Positions 1-10,908 of a stretch of 64,000 nucleotides of DNA are shown one piece after another; the stretch's first letter is position 1; each line of letters opens with the position of its first letter. Source of the DNA: Platerodrilus igneus (Eukaryota; Arthropoda; Insecta; Coleoptera; Lycidae); contig JARFIW010000999.1 in NCBI GenBank assembly GCA_036346225.1, positions 6,617,001 through 6,681,000 on the forward strand, read 5' to 3'. The notes beneath the pieces are model-generated. The model worked only from the letters and a program-made list of their open reading frames with translations, did no database searches and had not been told where the DNA came from. A program made the position numbers and the translations under genes.

Positions 1-2225
1 CAACTTCAAATTGCTATATGAATTAGTACAATACACTGACTGGAGTAATTTTTTAATATTTCATAATGTTAATTTTGCATGTGATCATATATATGACCAA
101 TTCCAAGCTATACTTAATCAGGCTGTCCATAGAACAAGAATCATGCATAATATCTATCCACCTTAGTATAATGAATCAATTATCTATAAACTTAAAGCGA
201 GAACCAGATTATGGAATAAGTTTAAAAGAAATTGTTTGTAGTTGACATTATTATTAGAATTTAAGTCATTACGAACTACAATTAAAACTGAGATCAGACA
301 GGCGCATTCTCAATATTTAAATAATCTAGAGAAAGGAATTGTGGGCGACTTTGAGACAACTTTTGGAAATATTTACAAGCTAAAAACAATCCTCTAATAT
401 ACCACAATCACTAATGATTAATGATAAAATGTCCTCAGATAATCAGGCTATTGCTAATACTTTTTCGAATTAGTTTAAAAGTTCTTACATAATTCCAACT
501 GCAAAATTACAATACCCTAAGCCACATGCTACTGATGTACAAACAATTTTCAGCATTGAATAATTTTCTGAAGAGGAGGTATTAATTGCTTTATAAAGCC
601 CCAAGAGTAAAGCTACTGCAGGACCAGATGAGATTCCTTCATTTCTCTTAAAAGATTGTTCAGTAGTTCTTGCTGAACCTCTTACTATAATCTTTAATTT
701 ATGTTTACGTAGCGGTGTTTATCCAGATAAATGGAAGATTTCTAAAATATGCTCTACGCATAAAGCAGGTGATAAGAGCTTAGTTAAGAACTACAGGCCT
801 ATAAGTATAATTAATAACTTCAGTAAAGCTTTTGAAATTACTTTGTACAATACGATATATAGCTATTTTGAGAGACAAATGTGAGCCAACTAATCTATTT
901 TACGTAACGCAATTTATTGCGCAAGCCTTTGATAATAAACAACAGTGCGACATAATATACATGGATCTGTCGAACGCTTTTGACCATATAGATCATCAGC
1001 TAATATTAATTAAACTGCAAAAGTATGGTTTTTCAGATGCAGTTCTGACTCTTTTCCATTCGTATTTTTTAAATAGACAACAATTGTGCTTATGCAAGGA
1101 ACTAAATCTGATATAATATCTGTGACCTCTGGAGGGCCACAAGGCTCTGTCCATGGGCCTCTTCTGTCTAATATTTTTATTAATAACATCACTTGCCAAC
1201 TAAACCCAGATATACATTGCCTACTATATACAGATGATCTCAAAATATACTCAAGGATATTCAGTATTGCGGACTGTCATATATTACAACAGAATCTAAA
1301 CAAACTCATAATATGGTGTGAAAATAATAAACTTACTATCAATGTGAACAAATGTAGCGTTATGTCTTACACTCTTGCATACTTTACAATTACCTATGGT
1401 TACTCTATACATGGTAATATTTTATCAAGACCGACTGAGGTTTGCGATCTAGGAGTAATATTTGATTCTAAACTGTTGTTTGCTGAACATATTCAGTTCA
1501 TTATAAATAAGGCCTACAAAATGATTGGATTCATTATCAGAAATAGTAAAAGTTTTCGGAAAAATGAGACTCTCGTCCTACTTTATAATACTTATGTGCG
1601 ATCCAACCTTAAATATGCTTTTATATTATGGGAACGCATTATGACATATACATTAGGTGTATGGAGGCAATACAACGTCGATTTCTGAAATTTTTTACTT
1701 TTAGGATGGAAGGAACGTATCCATCAATTGGTCATTCACATACTGCTATGCCGAGGAAACATAACTTTCAAAGTCTTGCTGGCCGTAGGCAGTACATTTT
1801 ATTATTATTATTACATAAGCTTTTTAATCAACAAATTATATGTGACGATATTAACAAATCGTTTCAGTTTAACACTCCAAGGTCAGCATACAGGCACCCA
1901 CAATACTTCTATCTTTCAACACCTAGGACAAATAAATTAAAATATTCTACACTTTATCGTTTGTGCAACGCATATGAAAAAATTAAAACCGAAATTATTA
2001 TTACTAGCTGCACTGTTAGTTCCTTAAAAGACTTTGTCTCATGTAAATGTGTATAACTGTCTGTATGTGTATGTGTAATATTGTAATTTTCATATTAGTC
2101 CTGTTCCAATTTATAGGCATCTGTCTTTGGAACAGTGTATATATAAACAAATATATATTATATGTTTAGAAACACCAGAAAGTCTAACAAATTTTGCCTA
2201 AGTACAGGCATATTGAATTGAACAA
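1..2225 (+). mobile_element. Jockey-like non-LTR retrotransposon, decayed, 5' part outside the window
   Basis: The + strand carries a broken reverse transcriptase followed by about 170 bases of A+T-rich 3' UTR. The element appears to end near 2225, just after the short motif attgaattgaa, which resembles the simple-repeat tails of Jockey/CR1-type elements. Bases 1-590 contain only frame-broken sequence upstream of the polymerase and probably the region between endonuclease and RT. The element abuts the next retrotransposon at about 2330. Coding is scattered over three frames with many stops, so it is inactive. The Jockey group assignment rests on RT motif style, not on a tree. Confidence 0.8.
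591..2056 (+). pseudogene. Jockey-type reverse transcriptase, frameshifted
   Basis: This is the RT domain of a non-LTR element, which copies element RNA at a nicked target. Seen in order: the fingers motif GPDEIPSFLL and PDKWKISKI near 620-760, KNYRPISII near 790, a palm A motif MDLSNAFDHIDH near 960-995, GGPQGSVHGPLL (usually GVPQGSVLGPLL) near 1130, and the catalytic box as YTDD near 1228, where most relatives have YADD. A thumb-like DLGVIFDSKL follows near 1447. The reading frame changes near 1100 and 1650 and the usual start is missing. The YTDD variant may be decay or a lineage trait. No active enzyme is expected. Confidence 0.85.
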
Positions 2226-2328
2226 AGCTGGAAGGATATTGTTAGAATGTTGACCGAATAATGGAAAAAGTCTTATAGTAACAATGAGTGATGTGGTTAT
2301 TGTTATTAATAGCCAGCATTAGAAGTAG

Positions 2329-3078
2329 TTGAAGACAACTCTTTATTTTGAAAAAAAAATTCCTAGAAGAGGTAGAAGCCATCTACAAAGATATCGAAGA
2401 CATATTAAGATACATGAAAATTTAATAACTACGGGGAATTTTAATGCCGTGGTAGGTGAGGGTAGGGAAGGAGCGGTAGTAGGTTTATTTGGTTTAGGCA
2501 CGAGAAACGACAGGGGAAATAGGCTGGTAGAATTTTGCGACAAGAACAATTTAATCATCACAAACACATTATTTCAACATCATGCTAGAAGACGATATAC
2601 GTGGAAGATGCCAGGAGATATACGAAGATATCAAATAGATTACATTCTTGTTAGACAACGGTTTAGGAATCAAGTAAAAAAGTGTAGAAGCTACCCAGAA
2701 GCAGATATAGATACTGACCACAACATCGTAATTATGAAGGCCGCACTTAAATTTAAAAATCTGAAAAAAAGGAACGGAAAAAGGCACTTGGACTTAGAGA
2801 AACTAAAAGATAAAGATATTCAAGAAAGATTCGAAAAAAAGTCAAATGAATTGCTGAATGATATCGGGAAAATATCTGATACTAAGGAAGTAGAAACAGA
2901 ATGGAATAACATTAAATCCAGCCTAGACATGGCGACCAGAGATATTCTGGGGTATACACAAAAAGAAAATAAAAAACCATGGATAACAAAGGATATCCTG
3001 AATTTAATAGAAGAAAGACGAAAATACAAAAATAAATCAGACAAAACAGGAAAACAGAGATACAAAACCATAAAATAG
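2329..3078 (+). pseudogene. RTE-like apurinic-type (EEP) endonuclease, C-terminal part
   Basis: This is the C-terminal half of an exonuclease-endonuclease-phosphatase fold that nicks target DNA. Visible motifs are GNFNAVVGEG near 2435 (the catalytic motif is normally GDFNA, so its Asp is Asn here), NDRGNRLVEFC, RRYTWKMPGD, YQIDYILV and DTDHNIVI near 2710 in the position of the SDH motif. The N-terminal metal-binding part is absent. A frameshift near 2400 separates the first residues from an EEVEAIYKDI segment that matches the copy at 60800. The frame stays open to a TAG at 3076-3078 and resumes in the same frame. Confidence 0.85.
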
Positions 3079-4491
3079 AAAATTATTCGAAAATGCAGGA
3101 AAGCTAAAGAACAATGGATTGATGAAAAGTGCAAAGAGGTACAAACAAAGATGGAAATAGGAAAGACGGACGAAGCATACAAATTAATTGGAATGAATTT
3201 TAGGGATATAAAACCGTATAGCAAAAATATAAGGGACGCATAAGGAAACGTCATCATAGAAAACGTAGAGAAAGTGTGTAGATGGCAAGAATATATAGGG
3301 AATTTATATGCAGGAGAGGAACTAACTGCATTAGAACATGAATCAGACATTGAAAATGATGACTTGGGATATCCTATACTTAAAGACGAGTTTGAATTAG
3401 CATTAAAGAGTCTGAATAATGGTAAGGCGCCAGGTACAGATAAGGTGCAAGCCGAAACTCTAAAAGCCGCTGGACAAGCAGTAACAGAACGTCTCTTCCA
3501 ACTTGTAAGCTATATGTATGAGACAGGCGAGATACCCAAAGATTTCAAACGTAGCATCATAGTAACTATACCAAAAAAGAAAGGTGCGGATAGATGTGAA
3601 AATTTTCGAACAATAAGTTTGACAGCACACGTGTCAAAAATATTAACTAGAATTGTGCAAAGACGAATGGAAAAACGGGTTGAAGAAATACTAAAAGAAG
3701 ACCATTTTGGGTTTAGGCGAAACAGGGGAACACAGAAGGCTATTTTAGCTCTGAGAGTGATAATGGAGAAAACAATAGAAAAAGGGGAAAGCGTGTATAT
3801 AGGGTTTGTAGATCTGGAAAAAGCATACGACAATGTAAAATGGAAAAAAATGTTTGAAATACTCAAAAAGATTGGAATGAGTTATAGGGATAGACGAATA
3901 GTACATAGCTTATACAAAGAGCAAACGGCAGTAATAGAAATAGAGCAGGAACGTAGAGAAGTAAACATTAGGAAAGGAGTAAGACAGGGATGTGCCCTAT
4001 CCCCATTGATTTTTAACTTGTACATAGAAGAGGCAATGAATACTGTCAAATGCAGGAAGACATTTGGAATTACTATGCAGGGACAAAAAATTGATATGCT
4101 TAGATTTGCAGATGATATAGCGGTATTAGCGTCTAGCAAGGAAGAGTTAGAAGCTGCTCTTAATGAAATGGAAACGGTTCTAACGGAGAGATACGGTATG
4201 AAAATTAACAAAATTAAAACTAAAGTTTTAGTATGCAAAGGTGGTGAAAATAAATCAAAAACAAGAATACAAGTATGTAACACGAACTTACAAAAGGTTA
4301 AGGATTTCTGCTACCTAGGAAGTCAAATAACGCAAGATGGGAAAAGCACAAAAGATATAAAACAAAGATTAGCACAAGGTCGTGCTACATTTAACAAGAA
4401 AAAGCAACTACTGTGCTCAAAGACCACAAACATAGAAACAAGGAAAAGATTGCTTAAAACATGTGTGGAGCACAGCACTGTACGGCTGTGA
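3079..4491 (+). pseudogene. RTE-like reverse transcriptase
   Basis: Reverse transcriptase in the same frame as the upstream endonuclease, with in-frame stops at 3076-3078 and near 3241; the longest open stretch is 3274-4491 (405 codons). Motifs in order: NGKAPGTDKVQAE, KKKGADRCENFRTISL, HFGFRRNRGT, FVDLEKAYDNVKW (palm A), GVRQGCALSPLIFNLYIEEAM, and MLRFADDIAVLA with the FADD catalytic box near 4106. The thumb segment FCYLGSQITQDGK follows. The catalytic motifs are intact, so the defects are the two stops, a frameshift near 4470 and the missing 5' end. Confidence 0.88.
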
Positions 4492-4862
4492 AGCCTGGAC
4501 AGTAGGAGAAGTGGACAAGAAAGCCTTTGAAATGTGGTGCTACAGACGTATGATGAAGATATCATGGGCAGACAAAGTTAAGAACGAAGAGGTACTAAAA
4601 ATGGTAGAGGAAGAAAGAAATATGTGGAAAACGGTAAAAAATAAGAGAGATAGGATGATAGGCCACATACTACGGCATGAGGGAATAGTGCGGAATATAT
4701 TAGAAGCAGAGATATGAAAAAAGAGAAGAAGAGGCAGACCTAGGTTAGACTACTGCACACAGATAGTAAAAGATGTAGGCTGTAGGGGTTTCAGGGAGAT
4801 GTGTAGGCTAGCCCAGAATAGAAATCAATGGAGGTACGCATCCAACCAATCCCAAGATGGAT
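4463..4862 (+). pseudogene. RTE-like element C-terminal domain
   Basis: This continues the polymerase protein in another frame. It shows the conserved RTE tail: WSTALYGCEAWTVGE, MMKISWADKVKNEEVL, RDRMIGHILRHEG, and, after a TGA near 4715, a degraded RRGRPRLDY-like segment to about 4862. The same tail is read on the opposite strand at 58378-58683 in the second family copy, which supports the assignment. No enzymatic activity is known for this tail. Inactive because of the frameshift and stop. Confidence 0.82.
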
Positions 4863-4919
4863 AAACTAATGACGAAAAGATAACTGTGCTTAAACATGAT
4901 GATTATTATAAGTAACTAC

Positions 4920-5415
4920 AAGAATTGGTTGGGCAATATTCTCGAATAATGTTAAGTGTGTTAAAGAATTTACTGGAAAACCATTGTTTCGGCAAATGTC
5001 TAAGTGTTGGGGGATCTTGGTAGCCACAGGTTGCTTAACCTCCTTCACTGAATCTCGGTAAAATAGGGCATAAAATTAGAAAACAATACAAGGGGAACGA
5101 ACTGAATACGCATGCTGTGTAAGAATTTAGGGGAACTATGTAGCTAGCTCAGAACATAAATAAGTGCAGGTACGTGCCCAACCAGTTTTGAGACAGAAAA
5201 CCTAATGACGAAAAAATAAGCACAGATAAATATGATGATTAGTATAAACAACTAGTTGTTGGTTGCGAAATATCTCCAACTAATGTTGGCTGTGCGAAAA
5301 GAAAAATTGGAAAATATATTAAATCGCTAAATGGTTAAGTGTTGGGGGAACTTGGCAGCCACAGGTTGCTTACCTCCCTTCACAACCACTAAAGGTCGGA
5401 GAAATAGGGCATATA
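4920..5415. repeat. Two diverged direct repeats, about 345 bp apart
   Basis: The stretch around 4990-5070 recurs around 5335-5415: both contain gttaagtgttgggg, then agccacaggttgctta, then a cctcc block and aatagggcat. Between them, 5125-5240 repeats the RTE 3' end seen at 4790-4915 (aggtacg, ccaaccagt, aatgacgaaaa, tatgatgatta). The region is therefore a stack of RTE 3' ends and their common flank, not a gene. Confidence 0.7.
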
Positions 5416-5429
5416 ACTGTAAAACAATA

Positions 5430-5925
5430 GAAGGTGATCGAACTGCATCTAGCAAGAAACAACAGCGCCTATGAGGAAAGGCAACAAACATAGAACAAGA
5501 AGAAAATTGTTGAAAACATATGTGTGGAGCAAAGCACAGTATGCCCATGAAATACGGGCAGTCTGGAACGCAGACAAAAAAACGGTAGCGGCCTTTTGAA
5601 ATGCTGTGCTTCAGATGTATGAGAACGATAGCATGGACAGACAAAGATAATAACAAATAAGTTACAGAAATAGCAGGGGAACAAGAATATCTGGGGAAAA
5701 TGAGAAATAGAAGGGCGGAATATGTTCTAAGACATTTTGGGGAATAGTATGGGATATATTACAAGCAGAGATAGGAAAAAAGAGGTACGTGTAGACCTAG
5801 ATGAGATAGTTATAGATGCAAACTGTGCAAATTTCAAGGAAATCTGTAGGTTAGTTCAGAATAGGAAACAATGATGGTACGCGTCTAACCAGTTCTAGGA
5901 CTGAAGACCTAATGATGATGAGAAA
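5430..5925 (+). pseudogene. Decayed RTE-like C-terminal fragment
   Basis: This is a third partial copy of the RTE coding tail and 3' UTR. It parallels 4395-4900: the tgtgtggagcaaagcac block near 5522, a degraded cagtctgg segment, ggggaatagt near 5740, and a 3' end with ccagttctagga and aatgatgatgag near 5910. It has many stops and indels and no open frame. It is more diverged than the copy at 2330-4915, so it is probably an older insertion. Confidence 0.65.
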
Positions 5926-6444
5926 AATCACCTAGAGTACATCTGTAAATCAGTAAAAAATTTTAAAAGACAAATCAAGCATATTTGAATGTTTATATCA
6001 ATGTGTAAAAAATTTTGACAGTACTATTGGTACTTAGTTTTTGAACAATATTGGACATTTCTTGTTAAACAATTTTAAAAATTTATAACATACACATAAT
6101 TATATTATGTTGCCAGTGATTGCTTTGATTCTTAGAGCAACATAACGTCATCAGATGAAAAACATTCTTGAAGTGTCTGTGATGGATGTACGATAAGCAC
6201 ATGAAAATTACGATAACACGTTACCTTTCACAACAGACCGTAGAAGTACATTTTTACAGCACTATTTATATTTTAAATTTCAATACGCAAGACTAACTAA
6301 AGGCTATCAAGAAATTTTTGACGTTGATATTATAACTTGATTAAAGTTGACCGATTTTAACAATTCTAGATAATTCGAAATGCTCAAAAGATTCTAAATA
6401 AAAAAGCATGTTTTGAATTTAGAGAGTCATCACAAAGTCAGGTA
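5926..6444. other. Non-coding stretch, nothing recognised
   Basis: A+T-rich sequence between the RTE fragment and the MITE at 6445. No open frame, RNA gene or repeat that I recognise. Confidence 0.5.
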
Positions 6445-6587
6445 TAGTATATTTAACGAACAGATTCAGTAATTAAAATAATAGGATGGTGCATTACAAA
6501 CAGCACAAGCTTAATTCACAGCGAACAAATTAACATATTGCGGTAACCACTATACTACAGCGTACGAGAAACTAGTTGACAATTGTA

Positions 6588-8143
6588 GGTAACGCTGAAT
6601 TTGATTTTGCAATACTCCATCTAAGACTACTATATTGCGCAAGAAGTGAGTTCTTTTTTTACTTAAAAATTTTAAGTTTTGACCAAAATTTACTGTTCCA
6701 AGCAAGGTAGTGATTTTTAACATGCGAGACAACACACAATTGGGATCTCCATTTTATCTTTCATCTGAACAAGGTGTAATGTCCGTTTCCAATTACTACT
6801 AACTGCTAATAGATCAATAGTAATGGCTGTTACAATATCATGTTTTCTTTTTTTTTTAAATATAATAATAATGTAGATAAAGCACAAAAAGAAAAGCACT
6901 ATTGAATAATTACTGTTTTTCTCTACAAATAACACATGATGTGAGCAATGATTGGTTTTAATTAAAGTATAACTCAGCGCAGAGCATGGATTTATCCAGG
7001 GTGGGTTCTCACACAACTCCCAAGATTGCCCTTCTTTGTACACTCTTTCTTAGGTTGCTCCCTCAGCAGCTTTTAACTCCACCTGAATCTAATAACACAA
7101 TTTAAGTCCCATCTTGTGCGGTGCAGTTACGGAAACTACTGTATCTACCTTAATTGTACATTTATTTAATACAGAGTCTTTAACATTTACAATAAAGAAT
7201 GAGCTTCTAACTACGAACTATACATAGAACTGAAAAATGTAAGCAACCCCCTGATCTTTTGGCCAATAAGATTGTCTTATAAAACTAAAATATTCACTTA
7301 TCCTTATACTTAACTATTTACAATTAATGGCTTCTGGTTCCTTTCATAATGGTGATCTAACTATTGTGCTTTCTTCTTAAACAGGACATTTAATCTATAG
7401 GAGGTCCAGCTGCTGATTGAGAGCTTCCTATTCTTATTTCTTCTGCCAACTTAAACTGGACTTTTGTTTAAATTGATGACTTCTTGACTACAGATTGAAC
7501 TTAAGTGCAAAAAGTAATGGCTCTATTGTTATAATGTGCTCACAAGCACCAACTAATTTGCACCCTGTAATTGTTTTAAGTTCTAAAATAATTATAATAT
7601 AACTCAGGTGAATGCAGCCAGCACCAACTAAAATTGATACTGCACCACCCAAGTCTCAAGTACAAGTGCCCTGTCTTTTCATATACCCACTCATCCCCAA
7701 GCTATTCAGAAACCAGTAAGCACTTAGAATGTTACTTTAATCTATTCATGGAAGTTTAAAAGAATAATCAGTCCACTTCTTTTAGCCATTCACAAACCAG
7801 AACCTGAGTGTTCAAATTCTTAAAAATGATAGACTATTGCTATACCTGTTATACCTTTAAACAATGACTAATGCTACTTTCTACTTGGGAATTTTCCACT
7901 AACTACCTTTATTTTAAATTTTGCCCAAAGCTGTACTCCACATTATTCTAAATACAATTATTACTATTACAATGTTCTGTTAATAAAAAATATATGTATA
8001 TTTTTTAAATCTTCCTTTAGCTGAGGATTTAGTCATTACAATGGGTGTATTGTAGTAAAAATACTCACCTTTCATGTTTCAAGCAGACCGTGTTGGGATT
8101 CAAATCTGAGATCTTCGACATAGTAGTTGTATACCAATATGCC
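6588..8143 (-). mobile_element. tRNA-derived SINE copy A, split by a 1.27-kb insertion
   Basis: Read on the minus strand, the head with a degraded B box (ttgaatccc) and pol III-like tRNA region lies at 8044-8143, and the body and tail at 6588-6778. Body blocks match the intact SINE at 54146-54442: tctgaacaaggtgta (reverse complement), the aaaatggag block, and the ttccaagcaaggtag block. The direct repeat caattgta occurs at 6580-6587 and 8144-8151, as expected for a target-site duplication. The interruption at 6779-8043 is bounded by GGTGTA on both sides. Confidence 0.75.
6779..8043. mobile_element. Insertion of unknown type inside SINE A
   Basis: 1265 bases that interrupt SINE A. The hexamer GGTGTA stands at 6773-6778 and again at 8044-8049, and the SINE sequence is continuous if one copy of the hexamer and the insert are removed. 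I see no convincing terminal inverted repeats, no open reading frame and no RT or transposase motif. The ends (atgtccg and acaatg) come close to TG...CA, so a decayed solo LTR is possible, but the 6-bp repeat is not directly adjacent to TG and CA. Class left open. Confidence 0.55.
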
Positions 8144-8151
8144 CAATTGTA

Positions 8152-8442
8152 GGTCATTATATTTGATTTTTTCCAATGCTTCACTAGAAGGTACTACATT
8201 AGCTAGGAACAGGTTTTTTTACCTGGCAATTTTGACATTTGCCAAACTTTTGCTGTTCCAATCAAGCTAGCGATTTCTAACGTGCACGATAACACTCATT
8301 TACAAACAGAACCTACATTTAACCTCTCATCTGAACTAGAGTGTATTTTTGTAAAAAATGCACGTTTAACATTTTTCAAGCGGAAGGTGTGGGGATTTGA
8401 ACCCGGGACTTAAGGCATAGTAGTCACATGCAGAGCCTGCCT
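8152..8442 (-). mobile_element. tRNA-derived SINE copy B
   Basis: A nearly complete copy on the minus strand, with its B box as gggttcaaatccc (reverse complement at about 8395-8410) and the same body order as the SINE at 54146. The A-box part of the head is deleted: about 16 bases are missing relative to the intact copy, so this copy probably lacks a working pol III promoter. Direct repeats caattgta flank it at 8144-8151 and 8443-8450. It shares the first of these with SINE A, so the two inserted at the same target. Confidence 0.8.
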
Positions 8443-8575
8443 CAATTGTAAATCAACAACACAAAACTTATTAAGTGGTTGTGATGTGAACCCGGCCAAC
8501 TAATATAGAATTTTTATTTTAAACTGGTGCTTATTCGAGGAGATGCATTTACTGAATTTGTTGTTAAATGCACTA

Positions 8576-8664
8576 TAGTACCCTGATTGCAGTCCCGATT
8601 CAGTTTATTTTGTTTACTGAATACTTTGGTTAAGTGTTTAATGTGATCATACATTTGTTAACTC

Positions 8665-8710
<46 letters not shown>

Positions 8711-9119
8711 TTTTGGTATAACGACTTTGCAGTTATAAAATATAATATATACAATAACAGGCTTTTAGGTCGGCTGGTTAATTAAGTGTACTCTTTATTA
8801 TAAACTCTAAGCTGTCGGTTTTATTTTTAAACCATTATCAAAGATGCTAAAAATTGAGAAACGTTAGTATGGGCGTAAAATAGTTAAAAACTTACTTACT
8901 AATGTGAGGTTTTACACTGAAATCATCGTTATAGATAAATTTTTGAATACAAGTTAAAAGTATGGTAAAAAGCTTTTAAAAAGAACACAGTAATGTGGTT
9001 TGCTAATCACATTTAAATGTTTTAATTACAATTCCTTTATAATTTTGACAGTGTTTGAGATAACTTTTTAGATTGTAATTAATTTCTTTTATGGTTTGAC
9101 TGAAATTTAGATATTTTTT
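8576..9119. repeat. Non-coding stretch with (TA)n tract at 8669-8709
   Basis: A 41-base perfect TA tract at 8669-8709 is embedded in A+T-rich sequence in which no gene or other known element is visible. Confidence 0.7.
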
Positions 9120-9365
9120 GTATGTATGTATGTTTATATATGTATGTTAATGTACGTATATTTGTTTACGTATGTATTTCAGTGTGTTTATGTTGTTAGT
9201 GTGAATGTATGTATGTCTGTGCATGTGTGTGTGTGTGTGTTTGTGTGTGTGTGTATGTGTGTGTGTGTGTGTGTGTGCGCATATATATTTATGTGTGTGT
9301 GCGTGGGTGCATGTGGATGTTTGCGTGTGTTTGTTTGTTTGTGTATGTGTGTATGTTTATGTTGT
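9120..9365. repeat. Compound GT/GTAT microsatellite
   Basis: Runs of tatg and tg, including tgtgtgtgtg tracts at about 9216-9280. The open frames across it on both strands encode only Cys/Val or Thr/His low-complexity peptides and are not genes. Confidence 0.9.
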
Positions 9366-9371
9366 CTTTTA

Positions 9372-9702
9372 TTAAGTGATTTGATCATTTATGTTGAATT
9401 TGTTTTTGGATTTAAAATGAAGTAGATAGGTGTATATAGAGCTTAGTGTGTTAATGTCAGTTTTTTTATTAATAGTGTTAAGGTTTTTAAATATGTAACA
9501 CATTTCTAGAAATTCTCTTTTGGATCTTTTATTTTCAATTTGTAATATTATAGGATTATCAAAATCTATTTTATGTTTGTTTGCGTTTGCGTGTAAGGTC
9601 AAAGCACAAGCGTTTGGTTTAACACGAATGTCGCTTTTATGTTGAGTTGAGCGTTGTTTTGATTGTTGCGAGGTTTGACCAATGTAGGTAAGATTGCAGA
9701 GA
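9372..9702 (-). pseudogene. Penelope-like element, GIY-YIG endonuclease tail
   Basis: The minus strand reads CNLTYIGQTSQQSKQRSTQH near 9640-9700, the start of a GIY-YIG type nuclease as found at the C-terminus of Penelope-like retroelements, then NKRSKREFLEMCYI and INKKTDINTLSSIY, a typical Penelope C-terminal tail. The frame is open from about 9700 to the stop at 9372. The catalytic GIY half and the whole RT are absent: the fragment joins directly to a Jockey RT at about 9703. The microsatellite at 9120-9365 directly follows its 3' end. Confidence 0.75.
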
Positions 9703-10564
9703 GACTTCTATTGATAAATCCAAGAATCTTGAATGCTCTATGTGTTAAAAATTAAGGATGTTCAGAAAAATTTAGCTTATGATCAAGGAGTATACCCAGG
9801 TCCTTAAATGTAGTCGCACATTGTAAAATTTCTGAGTTGATATTGTAATTAAACAAGACAGGATCTCTGATTCTATAATAGCGCATCACTTTGTATTTAC
9901 TAATTTAAGGATAGTCCATTTAACTTACACCATAAGGCGAGTCGATTAATAGCATCTTGAATAAGTGCGCAGTCACTCACATATGTTACTATCTTTAATA
10001 TTTTTAGATCGTCTGCATAAACCAGGAATTTGCAATGATGAAAACAACAAGCAATGTCATTAATGAAGCAATTGAACAATACAGTCGAGAGGTGACCACC
10101 CTAGGGTACTCCAGAAGTTACATTAATTTCCGATAAAAGTACGTTGTTTATTTTGATAAATTGTTTCCTCTGGGAGAGATAGCTATCTAACCAGGCAAGC
10201 AGGTTACCATGAACACTCAATCTCGACAGTTTGAATAATAAAATTTTTACTGTGAGTGAGTCAAACGCCTTAGAAAAGTCAGTGTAAATTACTTCAACTT
10301 GGTACCGCTTTTCCATGGCATCAAAAACAAATTCTTTGAAGACCAAAATATATGTAACTGTCGACCTGTCTAGAAAAAAATCTGTGTTGTTCAGGAATAA
10401 TAATTTTATTAAGAACAGGAGAAATCTGAGAACTAACATGATTTCAAAAATTTTTGCGAAAATTGATATTATCGAAATAGGTCGATAGTTTTCCACTTTT
10501 TCTCTATCGCCATTTTTAAAGCTTGGTATAACATAACTATGTTTCCACTTATCCGGAAAGACCC
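9703..10564 (-). pseudogene. Jockey-like RT, palm and thumb
   Basis: Minus strand, reading down from BEL-1: PDKWKHSYVIPSF, ENYRPISIISIFAKIFE, a palm A segment YTDFSKAFDSL near 10270, SGVP followed by a TAG where Gln is expected (near 10105), LFNCFINDIA, and an intact VYADDLK catalytic box near 10015. In the same region but after stops come TTFKDLGILLDHKLNFSEH near 9760-9820 and KILGFINRSL at the truncation. Several single stops and no large internal loss suggest moderate age. Inactive. Confidence 0.85.
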
Positions 10565-10908
10565 TGTTCACGCCTGCCATTAAATTCCATCTATTTTCCC
10601 CACTTATGACTCTGTAGGTACAATCTAGATTCACTTCTTAACCTTCAAGTAGTATCGATCGAGCGCTTATTCAAGTACGTTGCCATACGCGTCAGTCTGG
10701 TGAAGTGTTCAAAGTTTCCGACAATTCCTGAATTCTTTCCTTCCTTAAACTCTCTACCTTAATTACAGTGTGTATCAGTACTAGAACTTAGGTAAGTACG
10801 GCCTTCATTTGTCATTTCTATGAATTGTAACTTATGCATATCTACCGTTTTCGCGTAAATTTAATTACAATGGCCAGTCTCTTGCTCTAGCTATCGAAGT
10901 TCTATACA
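10565..10908 (+). repeat. BEL-1 5' LTR
   Basis: 344 bases, TG...CA bounded, matched by the copy at 18133-18478. Immediately 3' is acaaagtggcctaacgagcc, the expected place for a primer binding site; I could not assign the tRNA. Confidence 0.88.

Larger units (their letters stand above)
2330..4915 (+). mobile_element. RTE-like non-LTR retrotransposon copy 1, 5'-truncated
   Basis: An endonuclease-RT unit on the + strand that begins abruptly inside the endonuclease domain, as expected for 5' truncation during target-primed reverse transcription. It ends near 4915 at a short tail of atgatgatt-like repeats, typical of RTE-class elements. A second, less broken member of the same family lies on the minus strand at 58378-60922, so the window offers a family comparison. 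The coding part is largely one frame from 2329 to 4491 with two in-frame stops, then one frameshift near 4470. Confidence 0.85.
6445..8575. mobile_element. TA-flanked MITE of about 268 bp, expanded by nested insertions
   Basis: The left end (tagtatatttaacgaac, 6445 on) and right end (near 8548-8575) form inverted repeats of about 28 bp, flanked by TA (6443-6444 and 8576-8577). Both ends match those of the compact 255-bp MITE at 23672-23926, including the adjacent internal sequence (attaaaataataggatgg on the left; gtggttgtg on the right). Removing the inserted block 6588-8450 leaves about 268 bp, close to the compact copy. TA target and short TIRs suggest mobilisation by a Tc1/mariner-type transposase. 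Confidence 0.85.

Noticed and set aside
6717..7043. 108-codon minus ORF
   Set aside because: It crosses the boundary between SINE A and the unknown insertion, so it is a chance frame.
9126..9425. Open frames of 99 (+) and 66 (-) codons
   Set aside because: They lie in GT-rich microsatellite sequence and encode Cys/Val or His/Thr low-complexity peptides.
10565..10908. Solo LTR
   Set aside because: Its partner at 18133-18478 has the matching GACCC on the outer side and BEL coding sequence lies between.
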